In this document: piece by piece, positions 35,914-46,174 of the stretch
How positions within the stretch are numbered: position 1 is the stretch's first letter
How the letters are laid out: every line of letters begins with the position of its first letter
From: Oscillatoria sp. CS-180
GTDB lineage: Bacteria; Cyanobacteriota; Cyanobacteriia; Phormidesmidales; Phormidesmidaceae
Reading direction: 5' to 3'
Length of the DNA: 64,000 bases
Assembly (NCBI RefSeq): GCF_028330965.1
Contig: NZ_JAQMUB010000063.1
Location: 25,871 to 89,870 of the forward strand
Notes under the pieces: model-generated
What the model was told of the DNA's origin: nothing
Database searches by the model: none
What the model saw: only the letters and a program-made list of their open reading frames with translations
Program-made: the position numbers and the translations under genes

Positions 35914-37128
35914 CTATTCCACCAAGCGGACAAACTTCTTCTTGCCCACCTGAAGAACTTTGCCGTAAAGGTCTGAGGGAGCGTCAAAGGTGAGGTTGGG
36001 ATCTGCAATGCGATCGCCCTCTAGCCTGACCGCACCGCCCTGAATTTGCCGCCGCGCTTCACTGCTGCTAGCACAAAGCGGTGTCGTGCCCAACAGGTAA
36101 AATGCCTTGGCTGGAAAGTTGACCTCTGCTAGCGAAAATTCTGGAACGCCTTCTGCTTCTCCCCCACCCTGCACCAAGTTGATAGCATCTTGCTGAGCCT
36201 GCTGAGCAGCGGCCTCGCCGTGAAACTGGCGCGTAATTTCTAGGGCTAGAAGCTTTTGGCGATCGCGAGGCGTCTCCGGTAGCGTCTCTAAGGGCAATCG
36301 GGTCAACAGCTCGAAGTACTGCTCAACCAAGCTATCCGGCGTTTTCTCCAGCTTTGAATACATAGTTAGCGGATCTTCCTGAAGGCCCACATAGTTTCCC
36401 AGCGACTTCGACATTTTTTGAACACCATCCGTCCCCAACAGCAGCGGCAGCACCATGCCAAACTGCGGCTGCAAACCAAAATGTCGCTGCAAATCTCGGC
36501 CCACCGCAATGTTAAATTTCTGGTCAGTGCCCCCTAACTCCACGTCCGCTGAAACGGCAACCGAATCATAGCCCTGCATAAGCGGATAGAAAAATTCGTG
36601 CAAAAAGACCGGAGTCCCCTTCTCATAGCGTTCAGCAAACCCTTCTTTTGCCAACATTTGTCCCACGGTCATCGTGGCGAAAAGCTCCAGAATCTTGCTG
36701 AGGTCCAGTCCAGAGAGCCACTCGGAGTTATACCGCACCTCCAAACGACCAGGCGTATCAAAATCGAGAATGGGACGCACCTGCTCCAGATAGGTCTCGG
36801 CGTTGGCCTTGACTTCGGCTTCAGTCAACTGCTTGCGAACCTCCGATTTTCCGGTTGGATCACCAATCCGAGCAGTAAAATCACCAATGATGAGAACTGC
36901 GGTGTGTCCTGCGTCTTGAAAAGCTCGTAGCTTACGGACTGGGATGCTATGGCCAACGTGAATTTCAGCCCCGGTTGGATCGATGCCCAATTTAATCCGC
37001 AGCGGGCGATCGCACGTTTGCAGTCGCACCAGCAGATTGTCCTGAGCATTGTCAGCATCGGGCTGATCAGGAAAAACCTCAATCACCCCCCGATAGATCC
37101 ATTGAAATTCGTCTGGGATTTGTGTCAT
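35914..37128 (-). CDS. tyrS: Tyrosyl-tRNA synthetase
   Basis: Charges tRNA-Tyr with tyrosine. Class I signatures are the HIGH-type HVGHS (about 57-61), the KMSKS motif in [11 protein letters not shown] (about 237-247) and the tyrosine-binding region [22 protein letters not shown]. The C-terminal S4-like RNA-binding part ([21 protein letters not shown]) is present. At 404 residues it is the second bacterial type (TyrZ-like), usual in cyanobacteria. ATG 37128 was chosen over TTG 37146. It diverges from the penicillin-binding protein gene; no T-box was seen in the leader, as expected outside Firmicutes. Confidence 0.96.
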   Translation of the reverse strand: MTQIPDEFQWIYRGVIEVFPDQPDADNAQDNLLVRLQTCDRPLRIKLGIDPTGAEIHVGHSIPVRKLRAFQDAGHTAVLIIGDFTARIGDPTGKSEVRKQLTEAEVKANAETYLEQVRPILDFDTPGRLEVRYNSEWLSGLDLSKILELFATMTVGQMLAKEGFAERYEKGTPVFLHEFFYPLMQGYDSVAVSADVELGGTDQKFNIAVGRDLQRHFGLQPQFGMVLPLLLGTDGVQKMSKSLGNYVGLQEDPLTMYSKLEKTPDSLVEQYFELLTRLPLETLPETPRDRQKLLALEITRQFHGEAAAQQAQQDAINLVQGGGEAEGVPEFSLAEVNFPAKAFYLLGTTPLCASSSEARRQIQGGAVRLEGDRIADPNLTFDAPSDLYGKVLQVGKKKFVRLVE

Positions 37129-37360
37129 ATCAGCTAAAAGTTTCAATCATCCCTAATACTGTTTTCGTCGCCTAGCCGCTGAATCCTTATATAGAGCGAT
37201 GCCATCTTCATTAATGAAGCCTTAAAAAGGTGGCAGACCTCAACAAGTCACCTTATTCTGTTGCCACGTCCTTTTTATCGCCGTTTAAAGGTCAGGCTTC
37301 TATAATTACAAAACCTTGGGTCATTTAAAACCCTTACGCCCTTAAAACCTTCGTGCCAAA

Positions 37361-39286
37361 GTGTCCAGTAACACGTTTCCCAAACAGGTCGCGGCCTCTC
37401 GTTCCTCAAACACCACCAACGACATCATCAAGTTTGTTCAGGATGTCGGACAGATTACAGTGGCGTCTCTTCTGGGCACCACGATGTTGGTCAGCTCCAT
37501 CGCTGCAGGAGGATTGGTCGGCTTAGCCATCAGTTTTAGAAACCTGCCGGATGTCCGAGTATTGCGGAATTATCTACCCAGCGAAACGAGCTATATCTAC
37601 GACATTGAAGGAACATTGCTCTCCAGCCTTCACGATGAGGCGAACCGAGAAGTCGTCGATCTAGATGAGATTTCTCCTCATCTCAAGCGAGCAGTTCTGG
37701 CGATCGAAGACAGCTACTTCTATTCCCACAAAGGCATTAACCCCAGCAGTGTCGGACGAGCACTTTTGGCTAACGTTCAGGCAGGATCTACGGTTGAGGG
37801 TGGTTCGACCATCACCATGCAGTTAGTGAAGAACCTGTTCCTCACACCCGAACGAGCCATCAGCCGTAAGGTTGCAGAAGCCGTGCTGTCCATGCGGCTA
37901 GAGCAAATCTTTGAAAAAGACCAGATCTTAGAGATGTATCTCAATCAGGTCTACTGGGGGCACAACACCTACGGCGTTGAGACGGCCTCCCAAAGCTACT
38001 TCAACAAATCGGCTAAAGACCTGACCCTGGCCGAAGCTTCCATGATGGCAGGCTTGATTCAGGCCCCCGAAGGATTCAGTCCCTTTGTAGACTATCCCCT
38101 CGCGAAGCAGCGACAGGCAACCGTTCTAGGCCGTATGAGGCAGCTCGGCTGGATTACAGCAGAAGAAGAAACCGCCGCTAAAGCACAGCCGCTATTGGTC
38201 GGTGAGATTACGTCCTTCCGTACCAGTCAGGCTCCCTATGTCACAGAAGCCGTCGTTCAAGAACTCAAAGAGATTTTCGGCAACGATGCCGTGCTCAAGG
38301 GCGGTATGCGGGTTCAGACCACCGTGGAGCTGGGCATGCAGCGGATGGCTGAAGAGACCGTCCAGCGCAATCACGCCGCTTTGAGAGCACGAGGTATCTA
38401 CGCTGACCAGATGGCCCTGGTGGCGATCGACCCCCGCACCCACTTTGTTAAAGCGATGGTGGGCGGCGTTGATTACACCAATAGCCAGTTCAACCGAGCT
38501 GTGCAGGCTCAGCGTCAACCAGGGTCGTCTTTCAAACCGTTCGTCTACTATGCAGCCTTTGCGTCGGGACGCTATACCCCTGACAGCATCATTCAAGACA
38601 CGCCAGCGAGCTACGCCGACGGCTATGAGTATTACAACCCTCGAAATTATGACGGCACCTTTATGGGCAATATTTCCATTCGGAAGGCCCTTGAAGTATC
38701 CCGCAACGTCCCTGCAGTTAGGCTTGGCCAAGCAGTAGGCGTCGATCGCATCATCGAGATCTCCCGCCTTCTCGGAATTGAAAGTCCAATGGACCCGGTT
38801 ATTTCGCTGCCGTTAGGTGCCGTTGATTTAACCCCGATGGAAATGGCCGGAGCCTATGCGACCTTCGCTAGCAACGGCTGGCACTCCGATCCCACCTTCA
38901 TCGTCCAAGTTACAGACAGCAACGGCAACGTGCTTCTTGACAACACACCCAAGCCCCAACTCATCCTTGATCCCTGGGCCACAGCTGCACTCACTGACGT
39001 ATTGCAGGGCGTCATCGCGAGGGGAACTGGCACTTCAGCTCAGATTGGGCGGCCAGCAGCCGGCAAAACAGGCACGACAGATTCGCAACGAGATGTCTGG
39101 TTCGTCGGCTACGTACCTCAGCTCTCCACAGCCATTTGGGTTGGCAATGACGACTATTCGCCCTTAGGCTCCGGGGCCACTGGCGGCACCTACGTTGCCC
39201 CTGTCTGGCGGGACTTCATGCAGCGTGCATTAGCCGACGTCCCCGTCGAAAACTTCCGTCGCCCCTCCGAATTTGCCATGCCTTAA
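37361..39286 (+). CDS. Class A penicillin-binding protein (PBP1A family)
   Basis: Bifunctional peptidoglycan synthase: an N-terminal membrane anchor (about 34-58), then a GT51 glycosyltransferase (EDSYFYSHKGIN with the catalytic Glu, EGGSTITMQLVKNLFL, EMYLNQVYWG) and a C-terminal transpeptidase (SSFKPF with the acyl Ser and Lys, SRNVPAV, AGKTGTT). Both catalytic sets are complete. Length 641 is on the short side of class A enzymes, without an OB-type insertion. The start is GTG at 37361 without a clear ribosome binding site. Cyanobacteria carry several class A enzymes; which one this is cannot be told here. Followed by a MITE-like repeat. Confidence 0.94.
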   Translation: MSSNTFPKQVAASRSSNTTNDIIKFVQDVGQITVASLLGTTMLVSSIAAGGLVGLAISFRNLPDVRVLRNYLPSETSYIYDIEGTLLSSLHDEANREVVDLDEISPHLKRAVLAIEDSYFYSHKGINPSSVGRALLANVQAGSTVEGGSTITMQLVKNLFLTPERAISRKVAEAVLSMRLEQIFEKDQILEMYLNQVYWGHNTYGVETASQSYFNKSAKDLTLAEASMMAGLIQAPEGFSPFVDYPLAKQRQATVLGRMRQLGWITAEEETAAKAQPLLVGEITSFRTSQAPYVTEAVVQELKEIFGNDAVLKGGMRVQTTVELGMQRMAEETVQRNHAALRARGIYADQMALVAIDPRTHFVKAMVGGVDYTNSQFNRAVQAQRQPGSSFKPFVYYAAFASGRYTPDSIIQDTPASYADGYEYYNPRNYDGTFMGNISIRKALEVSRNVPAVRLGQAVGVDRIIEISRLLGIESPMDPVISLPLGAVDLTPMEMAGAYATFASNGWHSDPTFIVQVTDSNGNVLLDNTPKPQLILDPWATAALTDVLQGVIARGTGTSAQIGRPAAGKTGTTDSQRDVWFVGYVPQLSTAIWVGNDDYSPLGSGATGGTYVAPVWRDFMQRALADVPVENFRRPSEFAMP

Positions 39287-39314
39287 CCAAGAAGGATGGA
39301 AACAGGCATGGCTA

Positions 39315-39460
39315 TTACTGAGATCTTGCACTAGTACATTGGCATCCTGCATTTGCCCCCAAATCCCCCAATCTAGGGGACTTCGACCTCAGAACCCCCC
39401 AAATTTGGGGGGCAGGGGGGCCAAGTTAGGCAATGCGGGACAACTGCAAGATCTGAGTAT
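39315..39460. mobile_element. MITE-like element, family E copy 1
   Basis: A 146-bp non-coding element with terminal inverted repeats TTACTGAGATCTTGCA and TGCAAGATCTGAGTAT (14 of 16 pair). The inside has C-rich then G-rich halves (CCCCCAAATCCCCC, then AAATTTGGGGGG) and the phrase GACTTCGACCTCA, which recurs in the decayed copy at 45536-45656. It has no coding capacity, so it would need a transposase elsewhere. Inserted 29 bases after the penicillin-binding protein stop. Confidence 0.75.
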
Positions 39461-39590
39461 CAACCTTCTAGCTTTAGCTATAACTGAAGACAGTTAAGAA
39501 CGCTAAAACTATGCTGCATAAGGTGTGGATTCATCCCTCTGCCTGCTGCCTGTTGCCTGGAGCCGCAGTTGGTGCGAGAGGGCGATCGCA

Positions 39591-39965
39591 GTGAAAAGAC
39601 GAATTCTGTTAATTGATGATGAAGTCGATATCCACAAAATCACTCAAGTCGGTTTGATGATGGCAGCTGGATGGGAGCTTCTAACCGCTCAATCCAGTGC
39701 AGAAGGACTTGATATTGTATTGTCCGAACCCTTAGATGCCGTTTTACTAGATGTCATGATGCCGGAATGTGACGGCATTGAAACCTTGCAGCGGATTCAG
39801 GAATCGTCCCAGGCTCAAACAATTCCCGTTATTTTTTTGACGGCAAAGGCACGATCAGCTGATCGCCGTCAATTGTACGCTTTAGGCGCCAAAGGAGTCA
39901 TCACAAAACCGTTTGATCCATTGACCCTTGCCAGTCAGATTTCTGGATTCTTAGGATGGTCTTGA
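39591..39965 (+). CDS. Single-domain response regulator (CheY-like)
   Basis: A stand-alone receiver domain of 124 residues: acidic pocket IDDEVD (8-13), phospho-acceptor Asp in AVLLDVMMPE (about 53), Thr in VIFLTAK and Lys in GVITKPFDP. No output domain, so it works through protein interaction or in a phosphorelay. GTG 39591 was chosen because the upstream part of the frame is unlike the family. The multi-PAS hybrid kinase 0.8 kb downstream on the same strand is a possible partner. Confidence 0.88.
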   Translation: MKRRILLIDDEVDIHKITQVGLMMAAGWELLTAQSSAEGLDIVLSEPLDAVLLDVMMPECDGIETLQRIQESSQAQTIPVIFLTAKARSADRRQLYALGAKGVITKPFDPLTLASQISGFLGWS

Positions 39966-39994
39966 AGCCTTTGGCAAGCCCATCATTTTTGCTT

Positions 39995-40210
39995 TTAAGG
40001 GATCATATTGAGAGTGTCTTGATGGTCGTGCTGGGCTGCGGCTCGACTGCCCTGAGCACCCTCTAGAACGAAATCTTCGACATATGCTCTTCCATCACAC
40101 CGAGCTTCGTATCCGTCGTCAGGATATCCCAAGAAATAAACACATTGAGGTGTTTCGAGCTGCACTTTAGACCACCAGGGATCAAGGGAGTCGAGAGAAA
40201 AGAGCTGCAT
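39995..40210 (-). CDS. DUF1816-like small protein
   Basis: A 71-residue protein with the core PWWSKVQLETPQCVYFLGYPDDGYEA...AYVEDFVLEGAQG, which resembles the DUF1816 small proteins of cyanobacteria (WW...P.C.Y.FG....EA...GYVEDL..EGA). They are often linked to phycobilisome or CpcD-like contexts, but the role is unknown. ATG start with GGTGGGAA just upstream. It converges with the CheY-like gene. The assignment rests on motif memory and is moderate. Confidence 0.6.
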   Translation of the reverse strand: MQLFSLDSLDPWWSKVQLETPQCVYFLGYPDDGYEARCDGRAYVEDFVLEGAQGSRAAAQHDHQDTLNMIP

Positions 40211-40743
40211 TTCCCACCAACCTCATCAAATGAAAGAGTGTCTTTAGAATACAAGACTTGATATGGGGAACTTGTGAGGATTTCTGAAATTCAAAGCGAT
40301 AAAACTTGTTTCAAAATCCAACCTTTTGTCATCGAACTGTTGCTTTAGCCATAAACAGCAGAATCGAACTGTTAGCTCAACGCTGCGCGATCGCACATTT
40401 AGCATCAACGACATTTAGTTTCGAAACAGTGTTCCAGGTATCAAAATCGTCATTTTAGTTCATCAAAATATGACTTAAAAGTCTTACGGCAACAAACCCA
40501 AAATAGACAAGCAGCTTATATTTAATTAACGAATTGATAGCATCAGACATTCAAAAGGCCAAATTATTTCAATTCCTTCATTCTGTTAATATGAATCCTC
40601 AATCCTCGTTCTATTTTCGAGACAGAAAGCAATATTACTAAATATAATCTCAACAATAAAAAAACATTCGGTTAACCTTTTCTACAGAATCGCAATCAGG
40701 CGATGGACGATTTCCTGTAACAGCAAAGCTCTGGACGAATAAA
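40211..40743. other. AT-rich spacer before hybrid kinase
   Basis: About 530 bases of AT-rich sequence with no ORF of note. It should contain the promoters of the DUF1816-like gene (minus) and the hybrid kinase (plus). No repeat of families A-F was found here. Confidence 0.45.
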
Positions 40744-43431
40744 GTGACTTACGCGTTTTGCGACATAGGCGATCGCTATATCAGCCACACAAATACGACC
40801 CGTAACGAGGCCCGCTTAGAAGTCATTGTTGATTCTTTGCCAGCCTGTATCTCCTATATTGACGCCGGTTTACGATATTGCTTCGTCAACCAGACCTACG
40901 AATCCTGGTTTCAGATTAGCCGTCGAGACATCTACGGTCGGCATTTGTGGGAAGTCATTGGCAAAGCGGCCTATCAAAAAGTTAAACCCTATATCGAGCG
41001 GGTCTTTGAAGGAAGACAAGTTGCCTATGAGGCTGTCCTTCCCTACGCCCAAGGACATCGGCATGTTCGTGGCACGTTAATTCCCGACTTTGATTCCCAT
41101 TCTCAAGTGCAAGGTTACTATGCGTTGATCGTTGACATCAGCGACTACAAACACATTGAGACCCAACTCCGGCGTAGCGAGGCAGCCTTGACCAAGGCCC
41201 AAGAAATAGCCCATATCGGCAGTTGGGAATTCGACGTAGCGACCGAAACCATGGAATGCTCTGCCGAGATGTTGCGGCTATTCGGTTTCGATTCGCCCAC
41301 CGTATCGCCGACCTTGTCCCAACTAGCACAATTTTTTCCTCCAGAAGACTGGGAGCACGTCCGGCAAGCCGCTCGGCACCTAATTGATGGCGGCAATCCC
41401 CAATCTTTCAAAGGGCACATTCGATTACCTAACGGTGAGCTTCGATATCTCGAAGGCAGTGGCGAAGCTATCAAAAACAGCCAGGGTGAGATTGTCAAAC
41501 TGCTAGGAACGGCCATGGACGTAACTGAGCATAAACAGCGCATTGACCAGTTACGGCTTCTGGAATCGGTTATTCTCCATGCTAACGATGCCGTACTCAT
41601 TACTGAAGCCGACTTCATCGATCTTCCCGGCCCTCGCATTATTTACGCAAACCCAGCGTTTACAGCCATGAGCGGCTACTCCATTGAAGAGGTGATGGGT
41701 CAGACTCCTCGAATTTTGCAAGGTCCTAAAACGGACCGCGACCAGTTGGATCAGGTACGACTGGCGCTTCAAAAAGGCCACCAGATCCGCGTAGAGCTAA
41801 TTAACTACCGCAAGGACGGCAGTGAATTTTGGGTCGAGGTGGACTTGGTACCTGTGGCTAACGCCGAAGGTCGAGTGACCCACTTTGTTGCATTCCAACG
41901 AGATGTGAGCGATCGCAAACGCGATGAACAAACGCTGAGAGAACAGGCCGAACTCATTGACATTGCCACCGATGCTTTTCTCGTGCGCGATCTTGATGGA
42001 CGTTTACTCTTTTGGAGTCGGGGAGCTAAACAAATTTATGGTTGGCAAGCAGAAGAGGCGATCGGTCAGACAGTTGACCAATTGCTGAAGCCAGAACCGT
42101 CCCAGCGGGTCCAGTCTGCCTGGCAAAGTGTTTTGAGTCGAGGTGAATGGCAAGGGGAGTTTTTCAAGTTCACAAAGGCAGGAGAAAAACGAACCATTGA
42201 AAGCCGTTGGACCCTGGTACGCAACTCAGACGGCACGCCCCAGGCGGTGCTCTCCGTTGATACGGACGTGACCGAACGCAAGCAGCTAGAAGCTCAGTTC
42301 TTCCGGGCACAGCGCTTAGAAAGTTTGGGGACACTAGCCAGCGGTATTGCTCACGATCTCAACAATATCCTGACCCCCATTTTGGGGGTAGCCCAAATCT
42401 TGCCCCGCAAGTTACCCGATGCCGACCAATCAGCACTAGAACTGATTGCCACCTTAGCCCAGTCCGCTAAACGTGGCGCTGCTCTATCGAAGCAAATCCT
42501 AGCCTTTGCTCAAGGGCCTTCGAGTGACTTCACCGCCTTGAACATCCACTACTTGCTGGCCGAAGTGAAGCGATTTGTGCAGAAGACCTTTCCAAAATCG
42601 ATCACCATTCAAGTCGATGTTCCCAAAGATCTTTGGATGCTGATGGGCGACGCAACGCACCTTTATCAGGTGTTGATGAACCTCTGTGTCAATGCAAGGG
42701 ATGCCATGCCCAATGGTGGAGTTCTATCGCTGTCAGCCAAGAACATCCACATTGACGAGACCGATACACGATCGCAGCTCGATATCAAAAGCGGCTCCTA
42801 CGTCATCATCACCGTCACTGATACTGGGGTCGGAATGCCACCTGAACTGATCGAAAAAATCTTCGACCCCTTCTTTACGACCAAAGAGCCTGGGAAAGGA
42901 ACGGGGCTGGGCCTTTCAACAGTGGCTAGCATTGTCAAAAGTCACGAAGGACATTTACAAGTCGTCAGTCAGGTTAACGGCGGCACCCGCTTTTCAGTGT
43001 CCCTACCCGCTGCCCCCATAAAATCGCCTTCATCAGAAGATGCCGTAGCCTTACCCCTGGGCTCAGGAGAATTAATCTTGGTCGTCGATGACGAGCCCCA
43101 AATTCGCTATGTGACTGAGGCTCTCTTAGAAAGCCACAACTATCGAGTCCTAACAGCCTCCGATGGAGCCGAGGCGATCGCGGTCTATGAGGCTCATGCG
43201 GACGAGATCAATGGCGTACTGATGGATATGCGAATGCCAAATATGTCTGGAGAAGTTGCTCTAGCCGCCCTACAGCACATCAATCCTCAGCTCAGAGCCG
43301 TCATGACCAGCGGTGTCATTGCGATAGACGAACTCTCAAATCGAAAAGACTTGACCGTTCACGCTTTCTTGCCAAAACCCTACGCCGTCGAGGATTTGCT
43401 ACAGGCACTCAAACAAGCTCTGAGTGCTTAG
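40744..43431 (+). CDS. Four-PAS hybrid sensor histidine kinase
   Basis: An 895-residue cytoplasmic-looking kinase with no membrane span. Four PAS domains lie at about 22-140, 145-265, 270-393 and 398-515; the third contains [28 protein letters not shown] and the following [12 protein letters not shown], similar to LOV-like PAS domains but lacking the NCR(F/L)LQ cysteine. Then come HisKA (phospho-His about 537 in [18 protein letters not shown]), HATPase (N, G1 [10 protein letters not shown]2 GTGLGLSTV) and a C-terminal receiver (Asp about 828 in [10 protein letters not shown]). This is the classic PAS-rich NtrB-like HDLNN subtype. Signal unknown. GTG start. A lone CheY-like receiver is encoded just upstream. 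Confidence 0.92.
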   Translation: MTYAFCDIGDRYISHTNTTRNEARLEVIVDSLPACISYIDAGLRYCFVNQTYESWFQISRRDIYGRHLWEVIGKAAYQKVKPYIERVFEGRQVAYEAVLPYAQGHRHVRGTLIPDFDSHSQVQGYYALIVDISDYKHIETQLRRSEAALTKAQEIAHIGSWEFDVATETMECSAEMLRLFGFDSPTVSPTLSQLAQFFPPEDWEHVRQAARHLIDGGNPQSFKGHIRLPNGELRYLEGSGEAIKNSQGEIVKLLGTAMDVTEHKQRIDQLRLLESVILHANDAVLITEADFIDLPGPRIIYANPAFTAMSGYSIEEVMGQTPRILQGPKTDRDQLDQVRLALQKGHQIRVELINYRKDGSEFWVEVDLVPVANAEGRVTHFVAFQRDVSDRKRDEQTLREQAELIDIATDAFLVRDLDGRLLFWSRGAKQIYGWQAEEAIGQTVDQLLKPEPSQRVQSAWQSVLSRGEWQGEFFKFTKAGEKRTIESRWTLVRNSDGTPQAVLSVDTDVTERKQLEAQFFRAQRLESLGTLASGIAHDLNNILTPILGVAQILPRKLPDADQSALELIATLAQSAKRGAALSKQILAFAQGPSSDFTALNIHYLLAEVKRFVQKTFPKSITIQVDVPKDLWMLMGDATHLYQVLMNLCVNARDAMPNGGVLSLSAKNIHIDETDTRSQLDIKSGSYVIITVTDTGVGMPPELIEKIFDPFFTTKEPGKGTGLGLSTVASIVKSHEGHLQVVSQVNGGTRFSVSLPAAPIKSPSSEDAVALPLGSGELILVVDDEPQIRYVTEALLESHNYRVLTASDGAEAIAVYEAHADEINGVLMDMRMPNMSGEVALAALQHINPQLRAVMTSGVIAIDELSNRKDLTVHAFLPKPYAVEDLLQALKQALSA

Positions 43432-43457
43432 GAGATTTCTGACAATAAAATGACCTG

Positions 43458-43520
43458 GCTATGGTGTATTACGCTGCGCTAATGACACCCTACCAGCGGT
43501 AAATTCTCTTCTGGAGATCC
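43458..43520 (-). repeat. Dispersed repeat family A, copy 3
   Basis: The core at 43468-43494 is the exact reverse complement of the cores at 12103-12129 and 26994-27020. The flank continuing to GAGATCC on the plus strand also matches. It lies 26 bases beyond the hybrid kinase stop, in the spacer before the next gene. Confidence 0.85.
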
Positions 43521-43570
43521 CCTTAGCCCATAGTTCAACTATCAGGACGACAGAAAATTCGGAGATCCAG

Positions 43571-44314
43571 ATGTCTTTGACCTATCTTCCTTTGCTATCA
43601 CAGCAGCGCAATCTATATCGTTTACCTCCTAGCCCTGAGCGCTTTCAAGCGTATCTCCGCCTGCTGATTGATACCTACAGCCAAGACATTAGCCTACCTT
43701 TAGGTGCCATGAATCCGATGGCGAAGGAGCACGTACCCGCGTTCCTGGATAAATTGATAGAGCTGGATGCAGATGCGATCGCGGCCACCGCCACCACTAC
43801 CGTACAGGGATTAGCCCAGATCGGAGACTATCAGGTCACGCTTGTGGTCAGTGACGATCTGAAGGGAGGCTGGACCAACCGCTACACCAGTGACTTTAAC
43901 TATCGATTTCGCCAACAGGCTTACTATCAAAGAGGCTGGATTCCGGTCATTCTATGGGTGAGTGAGGAGTATTCAAGCGATCGCATTGGTGCTGAAGTGC
44001 AGATGGCTATTTTCCGAACTGCTTACGTTCACCAACACGGTTCTGGCAAGTCCTTACGGGATCTTCTTGCCCAGGAAGCTCATGGGATGGCTCAAGCCAG
44101 AATTACCCAACCTCAATTGGATAAAGACGATTTGGACTATACCCGTATGGTTCTGGCTGATCGCCAAGATAGTACCGACATGCCAACTCTAATTGCGGCC
44201 CTGTATGGCGATCGCGCTGCTCATCAACTCGGATATCCGTGCTTGGGACTGTCTCCCAATGCAGGGCTTGCCCTAGCCGTCGCTCAAGCACAAACCATAG
44301 CAGCATCCACTTGA
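43571..44314 (+). CDS. Hypothetical cyanobacterial protein, 247 residues
   Basis: Not recognised. A soluble mixed alpha/beta protein. Notable segments: LPLGAMNPMAKEHVPAFLDKLIELDADAIAA, VSDDLKGGWTNRYTSDFNYRF and a mid region with VILWVSEEYSSDRIGAEVQMAIFRTAYVHQHG. ATG start. The last codons (from about 44297) and the stop lie inside a family B repeat, so the C-terminus has been rewritten by insertion of that element. Function unknown. Confidence 0.7.
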   Translation: MSLTYLPLLSQQRNLYRLPPSPERFQAYLRLLIDTYSQDISLPLGAMNPMAKEHVPAFLDKLIELDADAIAATATTTVQGLAQIGDYQVTLVVSDDLKGGWTNRYTSDFNYRFRQQAYYQRGWIPVILWVSEEYSSDRIGAEVQMAIFRTAYVHQHGSGKSLRDLLAQEAHGMAQARITQPQLDKDDLDYTRMVLADRQDSTDMPTLIAALYGDRAAHQLGYPCLGLSPNAGLALAVAQAQTIAAST

Positions 44315-44405
44315 ATCAAGCACACCCCATTCCCTGCTCCCTATTTCCCATTCCCTGCTCCCTTAAGACACTGCGATGTCCTTAACCGAACTGCACAAGG
44401 CTATA
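44296..44405 (+). repeat. Dispersed repeat family B, copy 3
   Basis: About 110 bp starting ACCATAGCAGCATCCACTTG and ending CTGCACAAGGCTATA. It is longer than the other copies because the pyrimidine block CCCATTCCCTGCTCCC is duplicated. It overlaps the 3' end of the preceding gene and supplies its stop codon. Confidence 0.75.
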
Positions 44406-44547
44406 TTTTCTGAACAACTTCTAAGTCTCTGCCTGTTGCAAAAAAAGGGCTGCCGCAACAGCTTTTGAGTTGCATATCTCAGGGTTGCTGCAACATTTTT
44501 GGGTGTGTTTCAATACCCCTGTAACGCTTTGAGAAAGGGAGTTTCAG

Positions 44548-44745
44548 ATGAATATTGCGACTACGATTGGACACAACCAAGCCTTCCATCAGCGCCGTCT
44601 GCGTGAAGTTATTAAGCGTCTCGTGATTGAGTTGGGCTATCTGGAGAATTGCTTAGAAAAAGGACTGAATGATCCCAACATTGAGACCGCTGCGGCTAGA
44701 TTAGATACCGCGATCGACTGTTTGAATGAGCATCTGGTTGATTAG
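44548..44745 (+). CDS. Small helical hypothetical protein, 65 residues
   Basis: Not recognised. Almost wholly helical: FHQRRLREVIKRLVIELGYLENCLE then a second helix LDTAIDCLNEHLVD, giving a two-helix hairpin. ATG start with a good ribosome binding site (AAAGGGAG, eight bases upstream). The leader upstream contains repeated GTTGC/GCAAC blocks that can pair (CTGTTGC/GCAACAG), so its translation may be structured. Followed by the inverted repeat at 44797-44835. Confidence 0.65.
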   Translation: MNIATTIGHNQAFHQRRLREVIKRLVIELGYLENCLEKGLNDPNIETAAARLDTAIDCLNEHLVD

Positions 44746-44796
44746 ATTTTGGGTGCGATCGCGTCAGGGCTTCAGTAAGACAATCAGATAACCCGA

Positions 44797-44835
44797 TTTC
44801 CCGCTCTTCGACTTGAGCCAGCAAAGAGCGGGAAA
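44797..44835. repeat. Perfect 12-bp inverted repeat
   Basis: TTTCCCGCTCTT and AAGAGCGGGAAA flank a 15-base loop, 52 bases after the stop of the 65-residue gene. On the minus strand the same hairpin forms. No long T run follows on the plus strand, so it may be an RNA-stabilising or factor-dependent terminator hairpin. Confidence 0.6.
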
Positions 44836-44899
44836 GACCCTAAGACTAATTCTGCTTTGCAGGACTAACACAAACAGGTTACAGCTGTTTTATCCGCAT

Positions 44900-44919
44900 G
44901 GAACTGGCGACGGCTATAG
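44900..44919 (+). repeat. Dispersed repeat family C, copy 2
   Basis: GGAACTGGCGACGGCTATAG, one base different from the minus-strand copy at 15320-15339. It is followed by CCCTCAAGCTCAGCC. The extent of the shared element beyond 20 bases is uncertain. Confidence 0.55.
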
Positions 44920-45021
44920 CCCTCAAGCTCAGCCTGACAAGCCATCCCAACTAGGATTACCAGTAGCGTAGGCAGTGTTCGGCAAAGTGCCTGATCAAAC
45001 CGGAGTCAGACATCTAGCAAA

Positions 45022-45402
45022 CTATTGACTCTCAAGGAAACGTCGCAGCCTCAGCAGATTAAGGCTTTGTCCTAAGTTAATCGGCAATAGAGAAACGCCT
45101 TCAATCCGGGACTGAACCCATTCATTACCCCAATGCCACTCATGGAAGCCATCGATGCCTTCCCAAAGCAACAGCCGCATACTCCACGCAGAAACATCGG
45201 CAACTTGATGCTGCACTTTCACCGGCCCCAAATAGCTCGTAAACGTTATGCCCTGTTCCAACACATCAGGTAGCCCCTTAGAGAAAGTTTGCGGCCACAA
45301 CCACGCTTGAAACTGACGGGGCTGGAGCAAGCTGTCACGAATCACCTCAGCAGAGGCATCCATCTCAACTCGCAAAGTTGTCTGCTGAAAAGTACCGAAC
45401 AT
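45022..45402 (-). CDS. SRPBCC-like (START-fold) protein
   Basis: A 126-residue protein with the look of a polyketide-cyclase/SRPBCC ligand-binding domain: it begins FQQTTLRVEMDASAEVIRDSLLQPRQFQAWLWPQ, a typical helix-grip opening, then a strand with TFTSYLGPVKVQHQVADVS and LLLWEGIDGFHEWHWGNEWVQS. The ligand is unknown. ATG 45402 was chosen because GGAG lies five bases upstream; the in-frame GTG at 45417 precedes that site. It stands alone, with a repeat-rich region upstream. Confidence 0.68.
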   Translation of the reverse strand: MFGTFQQTTLRVEMDASAEVIRDSLLQPRQFQAWLWPQTFSKGLPDVLEQGITFTSYLGPVKVQHQVADVSAWSMRLLLWEGIDGFHEWHWGNEWVQSRIEGVSLLPINLGQSLNLLRLRRFLESQ

Positions 45403-45535
45403 GATGTCTCCAATCACTCCACCGTTGAGCTACGACTTTATTTCTAACAAAAACAGTGAGCGTAGCACTTGAGAGCACGTCAGGTTTGAGTCCTTATCCT
45501 AAATCTCTCCCTGACATTTTGCATTCAGTACCATA

Positions 45536-45656
45536 GCTATAGGTGTCCCTTAAACCTCTCAAAACTGGGAGACTTCGACCTCAACTCCTCAAAAACGTAA
45601 GGCTAGGGAGGCCAAAGCAGTTAGCATCAGCTCAATTACAAGATCTAGGTCTCCTA
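45536..45656 (+). repeat. Dispersed repeat family E, decayed copy
   Basis: Shares GAGACTTCGACCTCA, an AGGGAGGCCAAAG block and a right end CAAGATCTAGGTCTC with the element at 39315-39460. The left terminal repeat is lost. It sits upstream of the SRPBCC-like gene in a repeat-rich spacer. Confidence 0.6.
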
Positions 45657-45668
45657 TGCATGGTCAAA

Positions 45669-45728
45669 AGCAAATAAAGCTTTCTCAGTGTTTTGAATGG
45701 TGAACCTATTTCTGCCGCAGTGTACTGG
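45669..45728 (+). repeat. Dispersed repeat family D, partial copy
   Basis: About 60 bp (AAAGCTTTCTCAGTGTTTTG, then ...CCTATTTCTGCCGCAGTGTACT) matches the right half of the copies at 51249-51368 and 1529-1625. The left half is missing. The remaining spacer to 46174 is AT-rich and shows no gene. Confidence 0.7.
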
Positions 45729-46174
45729 TGTCTTTCTTGATGACAACAAAGATCCGTAATATTAGCTATGAATCCACAACAATCTGTTTCAAAACAAAAG
45801 AAATGAAGGCATTTTACCTTATTTCATGTCGTCAATAGGTACTATCCAGCTTTGAATTTTTATTTCAGAATCGGTAATATCACAAAATATTCATCTTTAT
45901 GTTAGTGGTCTTTATAGATGGGCATCTTGACTTGTAACCAGGGAAAACCACAAGTATGGATATCTATTCAGGAATTTCATCGTTAGGTTTTTAATCTTTA
46001 GCTTGGAAAAATGCCAGGTCAGTTCGATCTTAATCGACCAGCATAAACCCGGATTTTTATAAAGGCTTGAAAATCTCGTAAATTCTCTGTTGACTATATC
46101 AAAAATCTTGCAGATGCTGGCTAGCAAGACTGAGTTTCTGTGGTATTTGGTGAGCGACAACAAAAGGAGATGCA

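Noticed and set aside
41560..41780. Third PAS domain of the hybrid kinase as a blue-light LOV domain
   Set aside because: The segment resembles LOV (RILQGPKTD) but the flavin-binding cysteine motif NCRFLQ is absent.
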